From: Mageeibacillus sp. UBA5436
GTDB taxonomy: Bacteria; Bacillota; Clostridia; Saccharofermentanales; DTU023
Reading direction: 5' to 3'
Length of the DNA stretch: 30,130 bases
Assembly: GCA_002427545.1 (NCBI GenBank)
Contig: DIRM01000007.1
Span: 1-30,130, forward strand
Each line of letters opens with the position of its first letter. The stretch's first letter is position 1. The translations under genes were made by a program, and so were the position numbers. Below, one piece after another: positions 26,192 through 30,130 of the stretch. The notes under the pieces were generated by a model. It saw only the letters and a list, made by a program, of their open reading frames with translations, did no database searches and had not been told where the DNA came from.

Positions 26192-27245
26192 TAAAATTGT
26201 CCTATTAAAAGGTGATGGCATTGGTCCAGAAATAATTGATTCAGCCATTTCTGTCTTGCGTAAAATTGAATCTATAGAAAATATTACATTTGATTTAGAA
26301 GAAGCAAGTATTGGTGGAGCTGCTATTGATCAATTTGGCAATCCTTTTCCAAAAGAAACTGAATCCGCATTAGAAAATACAAATGCTGTTTTATTAGGTG
26401 CTGTTGGAGGACCTAAATGGGATCAAATTGATCCAGATATTCGCCCTGAAAAAGGCCTTTTAGCTTTACGAAAAAAATTAGGGGTTTATGCGAATTTGAG
26501 ACCCTGTAAAACTTATTCAAGCTTAATGAATCAATCGCCACTTAAGGCTGAATATTTAGAAAATGTTGATTTTATTGTTGTTAGAGAATTAATTGGTGGT
26601 ATATATTTTGGCAAACGAGATACCTTTATCGAGGATGGCATACGTGTTTCCTTTGATGAGGAACGTTATAATGAAAATGAAATAAAACGAATAGCTGATT
26701 ATGCTTTTCAAATGGCTGAAAAGCGTAAAAAACATGTCACTTTAGTTGATAAAGCGAATGTATTGGATTCTTCTAAATTATGGCGTGTTATAGTTAAAGA
26801 AGTTGCCGAGCAGTATTCAAATGTTAAATTGGATTTCCTATATGTTGATAATGCTGCTATGCAATTAATCAAGAATCCAGCTCAATTTGATATCATTTTA
26901 ACGAATAATATTTTTGGAGATATTTTATCTGATGAAGCCAGCCAAGTTATTGGTTCAATTGGTTTATTGCCATCGGCATCACTTGGTGAAAAAATCGGGC
27001 TATATGAACCAATTCATGGCTCAGCACCAGATATAGCAGGCCAGAATATTGCTAATCCGATAGGTACCATCTTGTCTTTAGCAATGTTATTACGCTATTC
27101 TTTTGGTTTAGAAGCAGCTGCTTTAAAAATTGAAAATGCAGTCGAAAAAGTATTATCACAAGGCTTTTATAGTAAAGATATAAATACAGAAAATTATTTA
27201 GGCACAAAAGAAATAACAAAAAAAGTAATCGAACAAATCAATTAA
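26181..27245 (+). CDS. leuB: 3-isopropylmalate dehydrogenase
   Basis: Oxidises and decarboxylates 3-isopropylmalate with NAD+ to the leucine 2-keto acid precursor. The 354-residue protein has GDGIGPEI (11-18), GAVGGPKWD (73-81) and the substrate-binding arginine segment LRKKLGVYANLRP (97-109). ELIGGIYFG follows, and the metal-binding aspartates lie in FGDILSDEAS (D247, D251). EPIHGSAPDIAGQNIANP is the NAD-binding loop. An in-frame ATG at 26169 exists, but GAGGA (26171-26175) before ATG 26181 and the family N-terminus support 26181. The start overlaps leuD by 11 bases. A 50-base gap separates it from ilvB. Confidence 0.96.
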   Translation: MQNNKIVLLKGDGIGPEIIDSAISVLRKIESIENITFDLEEASIGGAAIDQFGNPFPKETESALENTNAVLLGAVGGPKWDQIDPDIRPEKGLLALRKKLGVYANLRPCKTYSSLMNQSPLKAEYLENVDFIVVRELIGGIYFGKRDTFIEDGIRVSFDEERYNENEIKRIADYAFQMAEKRKKHVTLVDKANVLDSSKLWRVIVKEVAEQYSNVKLDFLYVDNAAMQLIKNPAQFDIILTNNIFGDILSDEASQVIGSIGLLPSASLGEKIGLYEPIHGSAPDIAGQNIANPIGTILSLAMLLRYSFGLEAAALKIENAVEKVLSQGFYSKDINTENYLGTKEITKKVIEQIN

Positions 27246-27295
27246 AATCTGATTTATAAAATATAAAAATAACGAAGGGGAAGAGGAGAAAGTCT

Positions 27296-28957
27296 ATGCA
27301 ATACAATGGAGCGGAAATTATAATCAAAACCTTATTAGATGAAGGCGTTGACACCGTTTTTGGTTACCCAGGTGGCGCAGTATTAGATATTTATAATGCA
27401 CTTTATGATTATGAAGATCAGGTTCGTCATATTAGACCAGTTCATGAACAAGGTGGAGTTCATGCAGCCGATGGTTATTCCAGAAGTACAGGGAAAACAG
27501 GTGTTGTCATTGCTACCAGTGGTCCTGGTGCAACGAATTTGATTACTGGTATTGCTACTGCTTATATGGACAGCATTCCTTTAGTTTGTATTACTGGTAA
27601 CGCGGCTAGTCATTTAATAGGCAAAGATGCCTTTCAAGAAATAGATATCTTTGGTGCAACCATGGCTGTAACAAAGCATAATTTTATGGTGCGAGATGTT
27701 GCTATGCTTCAGGACACCATTCGTCGTGCTTTTATGATTGCTAATTCTGGTAGAAAAGGCCCTGTGTTAATAGATATACCAAAAGATATAACGCAGCAAT
27801 TTACTGAATTTAATCATAAAGAAAAATTAGAAATAGATAGTATCCTTGAGCCAGAGCAAGAAGCCGTAAAGGAATTTGCAAACATCATTAATGAATCGAA
27901 AAGACCCATTATTTATGCTGGTGGTGGTATTATTTCAGCTAATGCTCATGAAGCATTAAGAAAATTAATGAATAAAGCTTCGATTCCTGCCGTAAATACA
28001 ATTATGGCTATTGGTTGCCTCGGTGAGCATGACGTTTTGAATCTTGGTATGGTAGGAATGCATGGTAGAAATAGTTCTAATTTAGCAATTGAAGACTCAG
28101 ATTTATTGATTGCTATTGGGACAAGATTTTCTGATCGTGTCGCTTTAAATACAAAACATTTTGCCCCTAATGCCAAAATTGTTCATATTGATATAGATAA
28201 TTCAGAGATTAATAAAAATATATTAGCTGATTTTAATATTGTCGGTCATGCCAAAAAGGTTTTAGAGGCTGTATTGCCATATATAGAAGAAAATCCAAGA
28301 AAAGATTGGATTAAAAAAATTGCCGAATTTAAGACAAATGATTATAGACCAAAAGATGAGGATACCGAAATTAAACCACATCAATTAATAAAATATATTG
28401 TTGATAATGTGGAGGATGATGCAATTTTTGTTACGGATGTTGGCCAACATCAAATGTGGACTGCTCAATGTTGTGAACGAACAAAACCAAGAACTTTTTT
28501 AACTTCTGGTGGACTTGGAACAATGGGCTTTGGCATGGGTGCTACGATTGGTGCCAAAACAGGCAATCCGGATAAAACAGTCATTCATATTTCTGGCGAT
28601 GGTTCTTTCATGATGAATATGGTAGAGATAAAAACAGCAGTTGATTATAATATCAAAACAATTAGTGTTATTGTCAACAATCATACTTTGGGCATGGTAC
28701 GTCAATGGCAAAACTTACTTTATCAAAAACGCTTTAGTGAAACCAATATTGATCATTCCGTCGATTATGTAAAATATGCGGATGCTATGGGGGCTAAAGG
28801 TTATCATTGCGAAACTATTCAGGATTTTGAAGATGCCTTTCAAGATGCTTTAAAACAAGAAAAACCTTGCATTATTGAAGCCATTATAGATAAAGATACT
28901 ATGGTTTTTCCCATGATTCCTGCTGGTGGCACAGTTAATGATATTATTATAGATTAG
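27296..28957 (+). CDS. ilvB: Acetolactate synthase, large (catalytic) subunit
   Basis: Thiamine diphosphate enzyme that joins two pyruvates, or pyruvate and 2-ketobutyrate, in the first common step of valine, leucine and isoleucine synthesis. The 553-residue protein has FGYPGGAVLDIYNAL, the catalytic glutamate E51 in VHEQGGVHAADGY, and ATSGPGATNLITGIATAY. The FAD/middle domain contains MVGMHGRN. The diphosphate motif GDGSF (434-438) leads into VNNHTLGMVRQWQ. FAD-type biosynthetic rather than catabolic features fit its place beside ilvN. ATG follows GAGGAGAAAG. Only 9 bases separate it from ilvN. Confidence 0.96.
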   Translation: MQYNGAEIIIKTLLDEGVDTVFGYPGGAVLDIYNALYDYEDQVRHIRPVHEQGGVHAADGYSRSTGKTGVVIATSGPGATNLITGIATAYMDSIPLVCITGNAASHLIGKDAFQEIDIFGATMAVTKHNFMVRDVAMLQDTIRRAFMIANSGRKGPVLIDIPKDITQQFTEFNHKEKLEIDSILEPEQEAVKEFANIINESKRPIIYAGGGIISANAHEALRKLMNKASIPAVNTIMAIGCLGEHDVLNLGMVGMHGRNSSNLAIEDSDLLIAIGTRFSDRVALNTKHFAPNAKIVHIDIDNSEINKNILADFNIVGHAKKVLEAVLPYIEENPRKDWIKKIAEFKTNDYRPKDEDTEIKPHQLIKYIVDNVEDDAIFVTDVGQHQMWTAQCCERTKPRTFLTSGGLGTMGFGMGATIGAKTGNPDKTVIHISGDGSFMMNMVEIKTAVDYNIKTISVIVNNHTLGMVRQWQNLLYQKRFSETNIDHSVDYVKYADAMGAKGYHCETIQDFEDAFQDALKQEKPCIIEAIIDKDTMVFPMIPAGGTVNDIIID

Positions 28958-28966
28958 GAGAGTGAC

Positions 28967-29437
28967 ATGAGAATAATAAGTATTTTAGTAGAAAACAATG
29001 CTGGCTCTTTAGCGCGAATTTCTTCATTGTTTTCAAGACGTGGTTATAATATTGACAGCCTAACCGTTTCATCAACGGAAGATGAACATTATTCGACTAT
29101 TACATTAACTGCAGATTTAGAAGAACTTGAACTTCAACAATTGATGGCTCAGACTGCTAAATTACAAGAAGTTATTAAAATTCAAGAATTACATGAAAAT
29201 AGCTCTGTTTTAAGAGAATTATTACTGATCAAACTTGCTGTAAATAGCGAAAATCGTAGCCAAATTATGGAAGTAGCGACTGTTTATAATGGCGTTGTAG
29301 TCGATTTGTCTTCAGAAAGCCTCATTATTGAATTAACAGGTAAGCCAGGTAAAATTGATGCTTTCATAAAAGTGCTATCGGCTTTTAATATTATTAATTA
29401 CTGTAGAACTGGTGTAACAGGTATGATTAGAGTGTGA
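28967..29437 (+). CDS. ilvN: Acetolactate synthase, small (regulatory) subunit
   Basis: Activates the IlvB catalytic subunit and confers valine feedback sensitivity. The 156-residue protein has an N-terminal ACT domain, ISILVENNAGSLARISSLFS and RGYNIDSLTVSSTED, with the asparagine and glycines of the amino acid-binding loop. A C-terminal domain (about 80-156) ends in CRTGVTGMIRV. Length is typical of the Firmicutes/IlvH form (about 160). ATG follows AGGAGAG, 9 bases after ilvB. In some species this gene is called ilvH. Confidence 0.95.
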   Translation: MRIISILVENNAGSLARISSLFSRRGYNIDSLTVSSTEDEHYSTITLTADLEELELQQLMAQTAKLQEVIKIQELHENSSVLRELLLIKLAVNSENRSQIMEVATVYNGVVVDLSSESLIIELTGKPGKIDAFIKVLSAFNIINYCRTGVTGMIRV

Positions 29438-29540
29438 TTTTCTGTAAAATTATCATATCCATAAAACTAAGAAATTTTGCTGATTAATAATTAGCTTAAT
29501 CAAATAAAAATGATATTTAAATCAAAAAAGGAGAATGAAA

Positions 29541-30130
29541 ATGATTAATAAGTATTATGACAAAGATTGTAATTTAGATGTACTAAAAGGCAAAAAAATA
29601 GCAATTATTGGCTTTGGCTCACAAGGACATGCGCATGCATTGAACTTAAAAGAAAGCGGTATGGATGTACGCATAGGCTTATCTGAAAATTCAAAGAGCA
29701 TAAAGAAAGCTGAAGATTTTGGTTTTAAGGTTTTAAATGTCGAGTCAGCAGCTAAAGAAGCAGATATTGTTATGATGCTTGTTCCTGATGAAATATCTGC
29801 AGATTTATTCAATCAAAAAGTAGCACCTAATTTAGAAAAAGGTAATACTTTGATGTATGCACATGGTTTTAATATCCATTATAATTTGGTCATTCCTTCC
29901 GAAGACATTGATGTCATTATGGTTGCTCCAAAAGGCCCAGGCCATACCGTTAGAAGTGAATATTTGAGAGGCTTTGGTGTACCATCATTAATAGCGATTT
30001 ATCAAGATGCAACCGGAAAAGCAAAAGAAACAGCTTTAGCCTATGCTTCAGCTATTGGTGCAGGTAGAGCAGGTATCTTAGAAACTACATTTAAAGAAGA
30101 AACAGAAACCGATTTATTTGGCGAACAAGC
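29541..30130 (+). CDS. ilvC: Ketol-acid reductoisomerase, 5' part
   Basis: Converts acetolactate (and acetohydroxybutyrate) to the dihydroxy acid with NADPH, the second shared step of valine and isoleucine synthesis. The visible 196 residues start MINKYYDKDCNLDVLKGKK and include the Rossmann motif GFGSQGHAHAL (24-34; GYGSQGH is more usual). The nucleotide-specificity loop RIGLSENSKS follows, then AHGFNIH (H108), VAPKGPGH, and the metal-binding EETETDLFGEQ (D191, E195). ATG at 29541 follows AAAAGGAG. The frame stays open to the window edge, so the helical C-terminal domain lies beyond it. A 103-base gap after ilvN has no terminator, so it is probably the same operon. Confidence 0.95.
   Translation, partial: MINKYYDKDCNLDVLKGKKIAIIGFGSQGHAHALNLKESGMDVRIGLSENSKSIKKAEDFGFKVLNVESAAKEADIVMMLVPDEISADLFNQKVAPNLEKGNTLMYAHGFNIHYNLVIPSEDIDVIMVAPKGPGHTVRSEYLRGFGVPSLIAIYQDATGKAKETALAYASAIGAGRAGILETTFKEETETDLFGEQ

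Noticed and set aside
1..30130. Defence island, mobile element or novel multi-gene system
   Set aside because: All credible genes belong to known housekeeping or conserved families on one strand. No transposase, integrase, phage, toxin-antitoxin or restriction genes were seen, and base composition looks even.

Overview
The window is an AT-rich stretch from a low-GC Gram-positive bacterium, most likely an anaerobic member of Clostridia. The grounds are strong AGGAGG-type ribosome binding sites, a T-box leader, an L20-type attenuator ahead of infC, a ClpE-type chaperone and the TIGR03960/DUF2344 gene pair. A finer placement cannot be made from the sequence alone. All credible genes lie on the + strand and no tRNA, rRNA, CRISPR array, transposase or phage gene was found. 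This is essentially conserved chromosomal housekeeping DNA. The unusual content is mostly regulatory, plus one divergent hydrolase-like protein.

Region 1 (1-1440) is the translation operon infC-rpmI-rplT. It has a good promoter, a leader with an intrinsic terminator and a visible competing long-range pairing, an AUC start codon for infC, and a strong terminator after rplT. Region 2 (1440-11040) holds a SpoU-family RNA methyltransferase, uvrA (nucleotide excision repair), a ClpE-like AAA+ unfoldase with an N-terminal zinc ribbon, a DUF975-like membrane protein and a B12-binding radical SAM protein of the DUF4080 type.

Region 3 (11110-19956) looks like one transcription unit: a promoter, pgi, the radical SAM protein TIGR03960, its usual partner DUF2344/TIGR03936, a large protein related to sialate O-acetylesterases whose expected catalytic histidine appears to be asparagine, and valS. 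The first three junctions overlap by 8-20 bases. Region 4 (19957-22190) holds a class II fructose-bisphosphate aldolase preceded by a 28-bp imperfect direct repeat and followed by a strong terminator, then a type I-like asparaginase.

Region 5 (22190-30130) is a branched-chain amino acid operon: a T-box leader, leuA, leuC, leuD, leuB, ilvB, ilvN and the 5' part of ilvC, which runs off the right edge. These genes carry 2-ketoisovalerate to the leucine precursor and perform the first two shared steps of valine and isoleucine synthesis. ilvD and an aminotransferase are not in view. One T-box terminator upstream of leuA probably gates the whole set through uncharged tRNA. No clearly new multi-gene system is present.
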